A stretch of DNA of 64,000 bases from an uncultured Paracoccaceae bacterium (GTDB lineage: Bacteria > Pseudomonadota > Alphaproteobacteria > Rhodobacterales > Rhodobacteraceae), in contig CANLQO010000001.1 of the NCBI GenBank assembly GCA_947493335.1, forward strand, positions 558,001-622,000, read 5' to 3'. Under the pieces are notes generated by a model, which was given only the letters and a program-made list of their open reading frames with translations, searched no databases and was not told where the DNA came from. A program made the translations under genes and the position numbers. Each line of letters begins with the position of its first letter. Positions within the stretch are counted from its first letter, which is position 1. This document shows, piece by piece, positions 17,746 through 26,661 of the stretch.

Positions 17746-18984
17746 TTAAGCCGCTTTTTCCAGCTCAAACGCATCGTGCAACGCTTGCACGGCCAGTTCC
17801 ATATACTTGCGGTCGATCAGGACGCTGACTTTGATCTCGGATGTGGTGATGACCTTGATGTTCACACCTTCGTCGCGCAGCGTGGCAAACATCTTGGCAG
17901 CGACACCTGCGTGAGACCGCATCCCGATACCAACGATGCTGACTTTGGCCACATCCGTGTCGGCCACCAGATCGTGGAAATTGATGTCGCCTGCGTCCTT
18001 GGCGGCCTGCATCGCAGCCTCGGCACGCTTCACCTGATCGGTGGGGCAGGAAAAGGTCATATCCGTGCGCCCATCTTCCGAGATGTTCTGCACGATCATG
18101 TCCACGTTGACGCCCGCATCGGCCAGCGGGCCAAAAATGGCGGCGGCAATGCCCGGACGGTCGGCCACGGAAATCAGGGTCATCTTCGCTTCATCACGGG
18201 AATAGGCCACACCGGCCACGACATTGCTTTCCATGATTTCCTCCTCTGCGCAGACAAGCGTGCCTGCGTCTTCTGACGGTTCTTCAAAACTGCTGAGCAC
18301 CCGCAAGCGTACATTGTAGCGCATCGCCAGCTCGACCGAGCGGGTTTGCAGGACCTTGGCGCCAAGGGACGCGAGTTCCAGCATCTCTTCAAACGCGATC
18401 TTGTCCAGCTTGCGGGCCTTGTCGGTGATGCGCGGGTCCGTGGTGTAGACGCCATCGACATCGGTGTAGATATCGCAACGCTCGGCCTCAAAAGCGGCAG
18501 CAAAGGCCACGGCGGTGGTGTCCGATCCACCGCGTCCCAGCGTGGTGATCCGTCCCTCGGGGCTGACGCCCTGAAAGCCCGCGACAACGGCGACTTTCAT
18601 GCCTTCGGCGAACTTGGCGCGGATGTTTTCGGGCGGGATGTCTTCGATCCGGGCGCTGGAATGGGCGCTTGTCGTCTTGACCGGCACCTGCCAGCCCTGC
18701 CACGACCGCGCGGGAATTTCCATTTCCTGCAAGCGCAGCGCCATAAGCCCTGCGGTCACATTCTCGCCCGACGATACCACAGCGTCATATTCGCGCGCGT
18801 CATAAAGCGGCGAGGTCTCATTCACCCAGCCAACCAGTTCGTTGGTCTTGCCCGACATGGCCGAGACGATGACGATCACGTCATAGCCTTTGGCGACCTC
18901 CAGGGCCACGCGCTTGGCCGCGCGGGCGATCCGGTCAAGGTTGGCGACAGAGGTGCCGCCGAATTTCATCACAAGTGTCGGCAT
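17746..18984 (-). CDS. lysC: aspartate kinase
   Basis: A 412-residue aspartokinase, making aspartyl-4-phosphate, the first step toward lysine, threonine, methionine and diaminopimelate. The kinase N-terminus VMKFGGTSVA and TLGRGGSDTTAVA are conserved, and two ACT domains follow residue 265 (VADRPGIAAAIF and VGIGMRSHAGVAAKMF). They give allosteric control by lysine and/or threonine. Length is normal for a monofunctional enzyme. hom, the later branch enzyme, lies about 11 kb away in the window. Confidence 0.97.
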   Translation of the reverse strand: MPTLVMKFGGTSVANLDRIARAAKRVALEVAKGYDVIVIVSAMSGKTNELVGWVNETSPLYDAREYDAVVSSGENVTAGLMALRLQEMEIPARSWQGWQVPVKTTSAHSSARIEDIPPENIRAKFAEGMKVAVVAGFQGVSPEGRITTLGRGGSDTTAVAFAAAFEAERCDIYTDVDGVYTTDPRITDKARKLDKIAFEEMLELASLGAKVLQTRSVELAMRYNVRLRVLSSFEEPSEDAGTLVCAEEEIMESNVVAGVAYSRDEAKMTLISVADRPGIAAAIFGPLADAGVNVDMIVQNISEDGRTDMTFSCPTDQVKRAEAAMQAAKDAGDINFHDLVADTDVAKVSIVGIGMRSHAGVAAKMFATLRDEGVNIKVITTSEIKVSVLIDRKYMELAVQALHDAFELEKAA

Positions 18985-19109
18985 GACTGCCCCTTGTTGG
19001 CGTCTTTTTCGTTCACGCCCCTTTAGCGACCTGTCTGCACAAGGGCAATGCGCATCGGTTTACAAAGCCGCAGGGGTGCTGCAATGGTCGCAGTCAAAAG
19101 GGTGGGGAC

Positions 19110-19604
19110 ATGCAAAAGGACGTCAAAATCATCGTGACCGGTGGCACCATCGACAAGGTGCATGACCCGATGACGGAATCACTGGCCTTTGCCAAGGATC
19201 AGTCGACCCATGTGCCCGAAATCCTTGCCATCGGGCGTTGCCACTTTGCCAGCGTACAGCGGATCATGTTGAAGGACAGCCTTGATTTCGATGATGCCGA
19301 CCGCGACGCCATTGTCGCAGCAATCAATGCCGCAGCAGAGCCTGCGCTTGTCGTCACCCACGGCACCGGCACCATGGGCCAAAGTGCCCGCTGGGTGGCA
19401 GAGCGGGTGAGCGGCAAGACGATTGTGTTTACCGGCGCGATGCGGCCCCATTCGCTAAGCCAGTCGGACGGGATCTTCAACCTCGGCGGGGCGGTGCTGG
19501 CGGCCCAGGTGATGCCCGAAGGGGTCTACGGGGTGATGAACGGACGGATTTTTGCGGCGGCTGATCTGAACAAGAACACCGAACAGGGGCGTTTTGATGC
19601 CTAG
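19110..19604 (+). CDS. short asparaginase-like domain protein with altered catalytic site
   Basis: A 164-residue protein equal to the N-terminal domain of L-asparaginase; the usual C-terminal domain is absent, as in a known group of half-length relatives. The first catalytic threonine motif TGGTI is at 10-14. The second motif, normally THGTDTM, reads THGTGTM at 83-89, so the aspartate of the catalytic triad is glycine. GAMRPHSLSQSDGIFNLG is otherwise typical. It may be an inactive or repurposed amidohydrolase. The stop TAG shares CTAG with the convergent SDR gene. Confidence 0.8.
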   Translation: MQKDVKIIVTGGTIDKVHDPMTESLAFAKDQSTHVPEILAIGRCHFASVQRIMLKDSLDFDDADRDAIVAAINAAAEPALVVTHGTGTMGQSARWVAERVSGKTIVFTGAMRPHSLSQSDGIFNLGGAVLAAQVMPEGVYGVMNGRIFAAADLNKNTEQGRFDA

Positions 19605-20245
19605 AAATCGTGCGCGCGGCCATCCCATGTTTCAAAGCAACCGGTGGTGTCGAGCGTGAGGGCGTCAAACCGCGCCATCAACCCGTTTGCAGCTTCATCG
19701 ACCGTAATCGCCGCCGCGCTGGTGCCCATATCGGTCTGGACCCAGCCGGGGTGATAGATCCCCACGGCCACGCCATCGCGGCGCAGATCACTAGCCAGAT
19801 TGCGCCCCAAGTTCAGCACCGCGGCCTTGGAGGCGCGGTAAATATAGCTGCCCCCCGGCGCGTGGGTGTCAGAGGCCATCTGGCTTGAGATGATCGCGAT
19901 CTTGCCACGGGCCGCGCGGATGTTGGGCAAGAGCCCTTGAATGGTCAGAAATACGCCCGTGACATTGGCGGCAAAAGTATCCGCCCATTGCTGCGGGGGG
20001 TAGTCCCGGTCAAGTGACGCGCCCTTGTCGAGGTAGACGCCCGCATTGCAAACCAGCAGATCAATTGGCTGATCCGCAAGCCCGGCGGCAAAGGTCTTTT
20101 GACTGGCCGGGTCGGTCACATCCAGTTGCGCAAAACCGGGAAAAGGAGCCGCGCGATGGGTGCCCAGAACCGTGCCGCGCGCGGCATAAAGGTCATAAAG
20201 TCCGCGCCCGATGCCTCGGTTCGCGCCGGTAATCACAACGGTCAT
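19601..20245 (-). CDS. short-chain dehydrogenase/reductase
   Basis: A 214-residue SDR. The Rossmann motif TGANRGIGRG is at residues 6-15, NAG is in LLVCNAGVY, and the catalytic pair is in YIYRASKAAV (Y-x3-K). The short length and the GTSAAAITVDEAANGL tail fit the CsgA-like subgroup. The cofactor-binding segment after beta2 (GTHRAAPF) suggests NADP. The substrate is not known. Its ATG overlaps the stop of the upstream DUF1178 gene by one base, so the two are co-translated. Confidence 0.9.
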   Translation of the reverse strand: MTVVITGANRGIGRGLYDLYAARGTVLGTHRAAPFPGFAQLDVTDPASQKTFAAGLADQPIDLLVCNAGVYLDKGASLDRDYPPQQWADTFAANVTGVFLTIQGLLPNIRAARGKIAIISSQMASDTHAPGGSYIYRASKAAVLNLGRNLASDLRRDGVAVGIYHPGWVQTDMGTSAAAITVDEAANGLMARFDALTLDTTGCFETWDGRAHDF

Positions 20246-20640
20246 CAGTTCGCTTTCTTGGTGGGCACAAAGGGCAGCGGCAGCACAGGCACGCCGTCTT
20301 CGATCAGCTTTTTGGCGTCTTGCGCATTGGCCTGTCCGTAGATTGACCGTTCCGGGATCAGCCCGTCATGCATATCCCGCGCCTCTTGCGCGAAGGACAG
20401 ACCGACGTAGTCGGAATTCGCCTCGACCTGTTCCTTGATCTTCTCAAGCGGTGCCTTTGGTGCCGTGATGTTGCCCTTTGTCGGCAGGGCCGGGGCCATC
20501 AGCGTCTTGCTGACCTTGGCTGATCCACAGTCTGTGCAGGCCACCATGCCCGCCTGCACCAGCTTGTCAAAGGCAGCGGCGTTCTGGAACCAGCTTTCAA
20601 ACTGGTGATCCTTGTCACATTTGAGGCTGTATTTGATCAT
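20245..20640 (-). CDS. DUF1178 family protein with zinc-ribbon-like cysteines
   Basis: A 131-residue protein. MIKYSLKCDKDHQFESWF opens with C8 and H12, and ACTDCGSAKVSKTLMAP gives C35 and C38, together a probable zinc site. The C-terminal part contains AQEARDMHDGLIPERSIYG, typical of DUF1178. Function is unknown; the family is widespread in alphaproteobacteria. The start at 20640 gives the normal family N-terminus; open frame continues upstream but is not family-like. Coupled to the SDR gene by a one-base overlap. Confidence 0.88.
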   Translation of the reverse strand: MIKYSLKCDKDHQFESWFQNAAAFDKLVQAGMVACTDCGSAKVSKTLMAPALPTKGNITAPKAPLEKIKEQVEANSDYVGLSFAQEARDMHDGLIPERSIYGQANAQDAKKLIEDGVPVLPLPFVPTKKAN

Positions 20641-20698
20641 CTCTGGCCTTGGCTCCTGCCGCGCAAAATAGTGCAGATCGCGCCACCTGCAAGCTGGT

Positions 20699-21193
20699 TC
20701 ACGGCAAGGTGTCGGGGTCAAACTGTGCCACGATCCGGCGCAACTCTGGCTCTGCCAACCGTTTGGCGGCCTTTTTGGGTGACAGCCACTTGCGTTTGCG
20801 CTGTTTGCGTTCGGGCCATTTGGCGTGTTCTCCCTGCACTTCCAGCGGGTAAACCATCACAATCACCGGCGCGAGCGATTTGGACATCGTCTTGACGTAT
20901 GCATAGACGCCCAGACAGCGGTCGATCGCGCGGCCGGTCAGCCCGGCCTCTTCCCAGGCCTCGGTCGCCGCTGCATCTGCCGGGGTTTCCTTGTGCATGG
21001 GCCAACCCTTGGGCAGAATCCAACGTTTGGACCGGCGAGAAGTGACAAGACAAACCCGCAGCTTGCCATCGTCATAGCGGTAACAAAGTGCGGCAAACTG
21101 TGTGCGCACGTCCGTCTTGCCGCCTGCGCGCAGCTTCAGCGGCAGTTGCCCGTTCTTGGTCCGGGTGGGTTTGAGGCTTGCAGGCGGTTTCAT
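20699..21193 (-). CDS. Nudix hydrolase
   Basis: A 164-residue Nudix protein. The Nudix box runs from G63 through E69 to T77-E78-A-W-E81-E82-x-G84. The glutamates that bind Mg are kept, but the residue before the first of them is Thr rather than the usual Arg. The WILPKGWP segment before the box is the common DIPP-like context, so a dinucleoside polyphosphate or diphosphoinositol-type substrate is possible. The start at 21193 follows AAGGA; in-frame ATGs further upstream overlap the divergent deacetylase gene. It shares the strand with DUF1178 and SDR. Confidence 0.88.
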   Translation of the reverse strand: MKPPASLKPTRTKNGQLPLKLRAGGKTDVRTQFAALCYRYDDGKLRVCLVTSRRSKRWILPKGWPMHKETPADAAATEAWEEAGLTGRAIDRCLGVYAYVKTMSKSLAPVIVMVYPLEVQGEHAKWPERKQRKRKWLSPKKAAKRLAEPELRRIVAQFDPDTLP

Positions 21194-21242
21194 ATGCGTT
21201 ACGTCCTTGGGTCGTCGCGTCATTATCCCCAAGGGCCCGCCC

Positions 21243-22361
21243 ATGACCATCCCCCGTTTTATCGGGTCAGAAATCTACCGCCATTCCAGTTATGGCCCGC
21301 GTCATCCACTGCGGGTGCCACGCGTATCGACCGTGATGGACCTTACCCGCGCGATGGGGTGGCTGCCGGATGCGCAATACATCACCAGCCCACGCGCAAA
21401 ACCGGCGGCCCTGCACAGCTTTCATACCCCGGATTATGTGACGGCACTGCAACAGGCAGAGGCATCGCAAGAGGTGAGCGATGCGGTCCGCGCCCGCCAT
21501 GGCCTTGGTACGCACGACAATCCGGTCTTTCCAGAGATGTATCGCCGTCCTGCCACCTCTGCCGGGGCGGCGCTTTTGGCGGGGGAATTGTTGAAAGATG
21601 GGGGAGTGATCTACACGCCAGCGGGTGGCACGCATCACGGCTTTCCTGACAGGGCGGGTGGCTTTTGCTACCTGAATGATCCGGTGCTTGCGATCCAGTC
21701 CCTGCGCCGTAACGGGGCCCGGCGGGTGGCCTATGTGGATATCGACGCGCATCACCCCGATGGGGTAGAGCATGCCTTTGCCGATGATCCGGATACGCTG
21801 TTGATCTCAACACATGAAGAAAACCGCTGGCCGCGTACAGGCGCGCTGACGGATGTGGGGGTGGGGCAGATCTTTAACCTGCCGCTTCCCAAAGGTGCGC
21901 ATGACGACGACATGGCTTTGGCACGTGACACCCTGATCCTGCCAGCGGTGCAGGCCTTCGCTCCTGATGCCATTGTGCTGCAATGCGGGGCGGACGCGGT
22001 GGAAGAGGACCCGCAGTCGCGCCTGTCGCTGTCGAATAATGCCCACTGGGCGGTTGTGGCAGCGCTGATGGGTATGGCGCCAGGCCTGATGGTGCTGGGT
22101 GGTGGCGGCTATAACCCGTGGTCTGTTGGTCGCTGCTGGACCGGTGTCTGGGCCATGCTGAACGGCCACGTGGTGCCAGATGTTCTGCCCGCGCCCGCCC
22201 AGGACGTGTTGCGCGCGCTGCGCTGGGACGGTCAGCGCCGGGTGAAGGTGCCGCCAGCCCATTGGATCACGACGCTGCAGGATGCACCCCGCAATGGACC
22301 TATTTCGGATGACGTGCGGGCGCGGGTCACGGCCTTGGCAGCGCGGGTAAGATCGCTTTGA
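21243..22361 (+). CDS. histone deacetylase superfamily amidohydrolase (AcuC/HDLP type)
   Basis: A 372-residue zinc-dependent deacetylase-fold enzyme with an apparently complete active site: H131-H132 in GGTHHG, zinc ligands D168 and H170 in DIDAHHPDG, D251 in QCGADAV, and the catalytic Tyr290 in GGGGYNPWSVG. Bacterial members act on acetyl-polyamines, acetoin metabolism (AcuC) or acetylated proteins; which applies is unknown. The start at 21243 gives a canonical N-terminus. It diverges from the Nudix gene. The 3' end overlaps convergent waaA by 35 bases. Confidence 0.9.
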   Translation: MTIPRFIGSEIYRHSSYGPRHPLRVPRVSTVMDLTRAMGWLPDAQYITSPRAKPAALHSFHTPDYVTALQQAEASQEVSDAVRARHGLGTHDNPVFPEMYRRPATSAGAALLAGELLKDGGVIYTPAGGTHHGFPDRAGGFCYLNDPVLAIQSLRRNGARRVAYVDIDAHHPDGVEHAFADDPDTLLISTHEENRWPRTGALTDVGVGQIFNLPLPKGAHDDDMALARDTLILPAVQAFAPDAIVLQCGADAVEEDPQSRLSLSNNAHWAVVAALMGMAPGLMVLGGGGYNPWSVGRCWTGVWAMLNGHVVPDVLPAPAQDVLRALRWDGQRRVKVPPAHWITTLQDAPRNGPISDDVRARVTALAARVRSL

Positions 22362-23541
22362 TCTCTGCGATGAGCGGGGCAAGATCGACGGGTGCCGCCA
22401 CCGCGCGCGCCTTTTCAGCCATGCCGGTGTCGCCGAGGTGCTGCGCCATGGCATCGGCCAGCCTTGCGGCGTCTTTGACGCGTACTGCGCCGCCCGCCGC
22501 ATGAAGTGCTGCGTAAGTCTCTGCAAAGTTGCGCACCGAGGGCCCGTGCAGGATCGGGCAATCATAGGCGATCGGTTCAAACGGGGTGTGCCCCCCTTTG
22601 TCGACGAGCGATCCGCCCAGAAATGCCACGCCCGAGACCCGGTACCAGAGCGGCATTTCCCCAAGCGTATCAGCCAGATAGACGGGTTTGTCCGGACCCT
22701 CGCCCAAACTGCGCCGGGAAACCCCAAGTCCCGCAGCGCGCGCCAGATCAGCAATCTCTGATCCCCGCGCGGGGTGGCGCGGCGCGAGGATCAGGCGCAG
22801 GTCAGTCCGTTTGCGACGAAGGTCGGCGAAGGCCTTGAGCACCACCGCTTCCTCACCCGCATGGGTCGACGCAGCAAGCAGGGTCGTCGTGCGGTCAAAC
22901 ACCTGAACGTCATCCGGCAAAGGTCGGTTGTCAGCCAGATAAGCCGCTTTCAGTGTCACCGGTGGGCGCAGCGCGGCCTTTGGCACCCCCAACCGACGCA
23001 GGTTTTCGGCAGACCGCGCATCCTGCGGCACCGCCATGGCCACCGGGGCCAAAATGCGTGACGCAACGCGTCTGAACCGTCGCCAATTGCGTGCCGACCC
23101 ATCCGACATTCGCGCGCCGAGCAGGATCACGGGGCGATCCGCGTTGTGGGCCGCCAGCAGGCGCGCGGGCCACAGCTCATTCTCCAGCACAATCAGTGCA
23201 GAGGTCTGGCGGGCCATGCGTCGCGCGACGGCGCGAAAGTCCAATGGGGCCAGTGCCGAGGTCACATGCGCCATCCCCCAGCTTTGCACCCGGTCACGAC
23301 CCGTCGTCGTGTTGGCCGTCACCAGCAGTGGCCTGTCCGCAAGTGCGGCGATAACCGGCTTGGCCGAGGCGAGTTCCCCGACGCTTGCGCCGTGTATCCA
23401 GACCGCGCCGGTCGGCCCCTTTGGCCCGCGCAGCCGGGTCCGCAGATCAACCCAGCTTTCGCGCCCCCGTAGAACCGCCCAAAGGCGGCCCGCGACCAGA
23501 ATTGGCAGCAATATCACGTAGATCAGGCGCAGGATCAGCAT
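22327..23541 (-). CDS. waaA: 3-deoxy-D-manno-octulosonic acid (Kdo) transferase
   Basis: A 404-residue GT-B fold transferase that adds Kdo from CMP-Kdo to lipid A precursor at the inner membrane. The N-terminal hydrophobic anchor (residues 2-20) is followed by WIHGASVGELASAKP and VTANTTTGRD, both hallmarks. The C-terminal half has FLGGSLVDKGGHTPFEPI. Its product starts the LPS core; the capsule Kdo transferases at 51-56 kb draw on the same donor. It overlaps the convergent deacetylase gene by 35 bases. Confidence 0.95.
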   Translation of the reverse strand: MLILRLIYVILLPILVAGRLWAVLRGRESWVDLRTRLRGPKGPTGAVWIHGASVGELASAKPVIAALADRPLLVTANTTTGRDRVQSWGMAHVTSALAPLDFRAVARRMARQTSALIVLENELWPARLLAAHNADRPVILLGARMSDGSARNWRRFRRVASRILAPVAMAVPQDARSAENLRRLGVPKAALRPPVTLKAAYLADNRPLPDDVQVFDRTTTLLAASTHAGEEAVVLKAFADLRRKRTDLRLILAPRHPARGSEIADLARAAGLGVSRRSLGEGPDKPVYLADTLGEMPLWYRVSGVAFLGGSLVDKGGHTPFEPIAYDCPILHGPSVRNFAETYAALHAAGGAVRVKDAARLADAMAQHLGDTGMAEKARAVAAPVDLAPLIAEIKAILPALPRP

Positions 23542-23626
23542 TACACATTGTTCATTCGGTTCCCCGACGACCTATCAGGGTGCGCGCGGTCTTGCCAAGC
23601 GATGGGTGGGGCGAAATAGTCGCGCC

Positions 23627-24346
23627 ATGGCGATCAGGACGTTCATATGTGCGGCAACGATAACCTGCGCGGTTGCGGCACAGGCCGACCCGCTGGTCGT
23701 ATTTGCCGCCGCCAGCCTGAAAGAGCCGATGGACGTGCTTGCCGCCGTTCACGGCGATACGGTCGTGTCCTATGGCGGCAGCGGTCTTTTGGCGCGTCAA
23801 ATCCTGCAGGGTGCGCCTGCGGATGTGGTGGTGCTGGCCCACCCTCAATGGATGGATGCGCTGGGCGATCTGGCACAGGACCGCGTTGATCTTTTGGGCA
23901 ATGAGCTGGTTTTGATCGGGCCTGCCGGTCCGACCATCGCGCTGACCCCCGAAGCGGTTGGCGTAGCACTGGGCGAAGGGCGGTTGGCGCTGGGCCTCAC
24001 CAAAGCGGTGCCCGCTGGGCAATACGCGGCAGAGGCGCTGACGACACTGGGCCTGTGGGACGGGGTGCAGGGCCAACTGGCAGAGGTGGACAGTGTGCGT
24101 GCGGCCCTTTCGCTGGTTGCACGGGGCGAAGCGCCGTTGGGCATCACCTATGCCAGCGACGCGCAGGCCGAGGATCAGGTCGACATCCTCGCGACTTTTC
24201 CGCCAGACAGCCACGCGCCAATCACCTATCCTGCGGCCCGGATCAGCAATGATGCCCGTGCGACGGCATTCCTCGTGCTTTTGGCCAGCACCGAGGGGCA
24301 AACCATCTTTGCAGAGGCGGGCTTTGTCCCGCTTGTCGCACCTTGA
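23627..24346 (+). CDS. modA: molybdate ABC transporter, periplasmic molybdate-binding protein
   Basis: A 239-residue binding protein. A signal peptide (residues 1-18, ending in AVAAQA) is followed by LVVFAAASLKEPMD, the ModA signature around the oxyanion site. Later segments YGGSGLLARQI and LGITYASDAQAED are also typical. It captures molybdate (possibly tungstate) in the periplasm and delivers it to ModBC. The start at 23627 gives a normal signal peptide. The first gene of modABC; the stop overlaps the modB start by four bases. No ModE-type palindrome is seen upstream. Confidence 0.95.
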   Translation: MAIRTFICAATITCAVAAQADPLVVFAAASLKEPMDVLAAVHGDTVVSYGGSGLLARQILQGAPADVVVLAHPQWMDALGDLAQDRVDLLGNELVLIGPAGPTIALTPEAVGVALGEGRLALGLTKAVPAGQYAAEALTTLGLWDGVQGQLAEVDSVRAALSLVARGEAPLGITYASDAQAEDQVDILATFPPDSHAPITYPAARISNDARATAFLVLLASTEGQTIFAEAGFVPLVAP

Positions 24347-25029
24347 CGCTGGGGCTGGATGCCGCCGCCTGGACAGCGGTGCTGCTGTCCCTGCGGGTCG
24401 CGGTGGTTGCGACGCTGTGCGCGCTGCCGCTTGCGATCTGGGTGGCGCATCTGCTTGCCCGCCGCGACTTTCCCGGCAAACAGGTCGTCAACGGACTTGT
24501 GCATCTTCCACTGGTCCTGCCACCGGTTGTCACGGGCTACCTTTTGCTCGTTGTCTTTGGCGGCAATGGCGTGATCGGCGGTTGGCTGCGCGACCTGACT
24601 GGTTTCACCTTTGCGTTTCGCTGGACCGGGGCCGCGCTGGCCGCAGCGATCATGGCCTTTCCCCTCATGGTCCGCGCAATCCGGTTGGGGATTGAGGCCA
24701 TCGACCAAGGCCTTGAAGAAGCGGCCGCGACCTTGGGCGCATCCCGCTGGCGCATCTTTCGCACTGTGACGCTGCCGCTGATCCTGCCCGGAGTGCTTGC
24801 CGGGGCGGTGCTGGGTTTTGCCAAGGCGCTTGGCGAGTTTGGCGCGACCATCACCTTTGTCGCGGCCATTCCCGGCCAGACCCAAACGATACCGTCCGCG
24901 ATCTATGCCTTGTTGCAGGTGCCGGGGCAGGAACCAGCGGTCGTGGCGCTGGTGGTTGTCTCAATCATTTTGGCGATGGGGGCGCTGATCGCGAGTGAAT
25001 GGCTGGCGCGGCGGGTGCGCAGCAAATGA
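24343..25029 (+). CDS. modB: molybdate ABC transporter permease
   Basis: A 228-residue inner-membrane permease with about five transmembrane segments. The EAA loop that contacts the ATPase is EEAAATLGASRWRIFRTVTL, about residues 125-145. The start is TTG at 24343, overlapping the modA stop as TTGA; the encoded N-terminus (LDAAAWTAVLLSLRVA) matches the family. The stop overlaps the modC ATG by four bases, so the three genes form one tightly coupled operon for molybdate import. Confidence 0.93.
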   Translation: MTLGLDAAAWTAVLLSLRVAVVATLCALPLAIWVAHLLARRDFPGKQVVNGLVHLPLVLPPVVTGYLLLVVFGGNGVIGGWLRDLTGFTFAFRWTGAALAAAIMAFPLMVRAIRLGIEAIDQGLEEAAATLGASRWRIFRTVTLPLILPGVLAGAVLGFAKALGEFGATITFVAAIPGQTQTIPSAIYALLQVPGQEPAVVALVVVSIILAMGALIASEWLARRVRSK

Positions 25030-26054
25030 TTGACGTCGTGATCAAACAGCAACTGGGTCAGTTGGCGCTCGATGTGGCCTTTTCCGCGCCTGCTGGGCTG
25101 ACGGCGATCTTCGGGCCTTCGGGTGCGGGCAAGACCAGCATCCTGCGCGCCGTGGCCGGGCTGTCGCAGCCAGCATCGGGGCATGTCCGGCTTGACGGAA
25201 CAGACATTGGCGTTCTTGCACCGCAGGCGCGGCGCATCGGTTATGTCTTTCAGGATGCACGGCTTTTCCCGCATATGACGGTTGAGCAGAACCTGACCTA
25301 TGGCGGCGCCCACGACCGTGATCGCATTATCGACATGCTGGGGCTGTCAGAGTTGCTGGGTCGTTATCCGGCCCGCCTGTCAGGCGGTGAGGCGCAGCGC
25401 GTCGCCATTGGCCGGGCGCTGATGTCCGCGCCGCAACTTCTATTGCTGGACGAACCACTTGCCGGCCTGGATGCTGCCCGCAAGGCCGAGGTTTTGCCCT
25501 ATCTGGAACGCCTGCGCGATATTGCTGAGATGCCGATCCTTTACGTCAGCCATGATATGGCAGAGGTCGCGCGACTGGCCACGACGCTGGTGCTTCTCCG
25601 CGATGGGCGCGTTGTGCGGGACGGGCCGCTTCTTGATCTGTTGAGCGATCCAGCGCAGATCCCCGTGCTGGGGGCAGAGGTCGCGGGTGCACTTTTACCG
25701 GTGCAGGTCACGGGCTTTGACGCGACCGATCAAATGACCACACTGACCGCCGATGCGGGTGCGATCCTGGTGCCGGGCCAATTGGGAGAGATTGGTCAGT
25801 CCCTGCGCCTGCGTATTCCTGCCCGCGATATCATTCTGTCGAAAACTGTGCCCGCGGATGTCAGCGCGCTCAACATTCTGCCGGTCACGATCGCAGACCT
25901 TTCGGAAGTGGATGGCGCCTTTGTCGACGTGACCCTTCAGGCCGGTTCGGATCGGCTTTTGGCGCGGATCACCCGGCGGTCCTGTCAGCGGCTGGACCTG
26001 TCACCAGGGCAGGCGATCCACGCGATTGTCAAAGCCACCGCCATCGGACGATGA
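25026..26054 (+). CDS. modC: molybdate ABC transporter ATP-binding protein
   Basis: A 342-residue ATPase. The Walker A is GPSGAGKTS, the signature LSGGEAQRVAIGRAL, Walker B LLLLDEPLAGLD, and the switch histidine lies in YVSHDMAEV. The C-terminal part (about 270-342) is a TOBE/Mop-type domain, in which molybdate can inhibit transport. The start at 25026 overlaps modB as ATGA; a GTG nine codons upstream lies inside modB and is not needed. Confidence 0.95.
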   Translation: MIDVVIKQQLGQLALDVAFSAPAGLTAIFGPSGAGKTSILRAVAGLSQPASGHVRLDGTDIGVLAPQARRIGYVFQDARLFPHMTVEQNLTYGGAHDRDRIIDMLGLSELLGRYPARLSGGEAQRVAIGRALMSAPQLLLLDEPLAGLDAARKAEVLPYLERLRDIAEMPILYVSHDMAEVARLATTLVLLRDGRVVRDGPLLDLLSDPAQIPVLGAEVAGALLPVQVTGFDATDQMTTLTADAGAILVPGQLGEIGQSLRLRIPARDIILSKTVPADVSALNILPVTIADLSEVDGAFVDVTLQAGSDRLLARITRRSCQRLDLSPGQAIHAIVKATAIGR

Positions 26055-26131
26055 TCGCGCAAGGCCCCGCAACGATTGCGGTTTTCGGCGACCACGGTAA
26101 GCTAAGACCAACATGATTTAGGAAGACCGCG

Positions 26132-26641
26132 ATGAAACTTGCAGACAGCCAAACCATCAATGCCGATGCGGCCACCGTTTGGGCCGCGTTGCTGGACCCA
26201 GCGGTGCTGCAGGCCTGCGTGCCGGGCTGCACAGAGATGACAGGCAACGCCGATGACGGCTTTACCGCGACGGTCGTGCAAAAGGTTGGTCCGGTCAAAG
26301 CGACCTTCAAAGGCGGTGTGACGATATCAAACCGGGTGGAGCAGCAAAGCCTGACCATCACCGGCGAAGGTAAGGGCGGTCCTGCGGGCTTTGCCAAGGG
26401 CGGGGCCGACGTGCGGCTTGATCCGCAAGGGGATGTGACGGTGCTGCACTACGATGTTGAGGCAAAGGTTGGCGGCAAACTGGCGCAACTGGGCAGTCGA
26501 ATTATCGACGGCTTTGCCAAGAAGATGGCGGATGAGTTCTTTTCCAACTTCAAGGACGCCGTAGAGGGTCCCGGTGAAGACGATGACGCCGCCGACGAAG
26601 ATGCACCCAAAAAGGGTTGGTTCAAGCGTCTGACGTCCTGA
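26132..26641 (+). CDS. SRPBCC family protein, CO dehydrogenase subunit G (CoxG)-like
   Basis: A 169-residue START/SRPBCC-fold protein of the CoxG-like group. INADAATVWAALLDPAVLQACVPGC is split here by the family's D-P-x-x-L-x-x-C pattern at residues 23-37, and SRIIDGFAKKMADEFFSNF is the characteristic C-terminal helix. A polar acidic tail (GEDDDAADED) ends the protein. CoxG helps membrane anchoring or assembly of molybdenum hydroxylases. No coxSML genes are here, but the gene follows modABC by 77 bases, which fits a molybdoenzyme link by inference. Confidence 0.85.
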   Translation: MKLADSQTINADAATVWAALLDPAVLQACVPGCTEMTGNADDGFTATVVQKVGPVKATFKGGVTISNRVEQQSLTITGEGKGGPAGFAKGGADVRLDPQGDVTVLHYDVEAKVGGKLAQLGSRIIDGFAKKMADEFFSNFKDAVEGPGEDDDAADEDAPKKGWFKRLTS

Positions 26642-26661
26642 GGTTTCACAGGGAGTTACCA

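Noticed and set aside
23542-23626. possible ModE operator or molybdenum-cofactor riboswitch before modA
   Set aside because: No ATATA-type inverted repeat and no Moco-element pairing could be found in the 85 bases.
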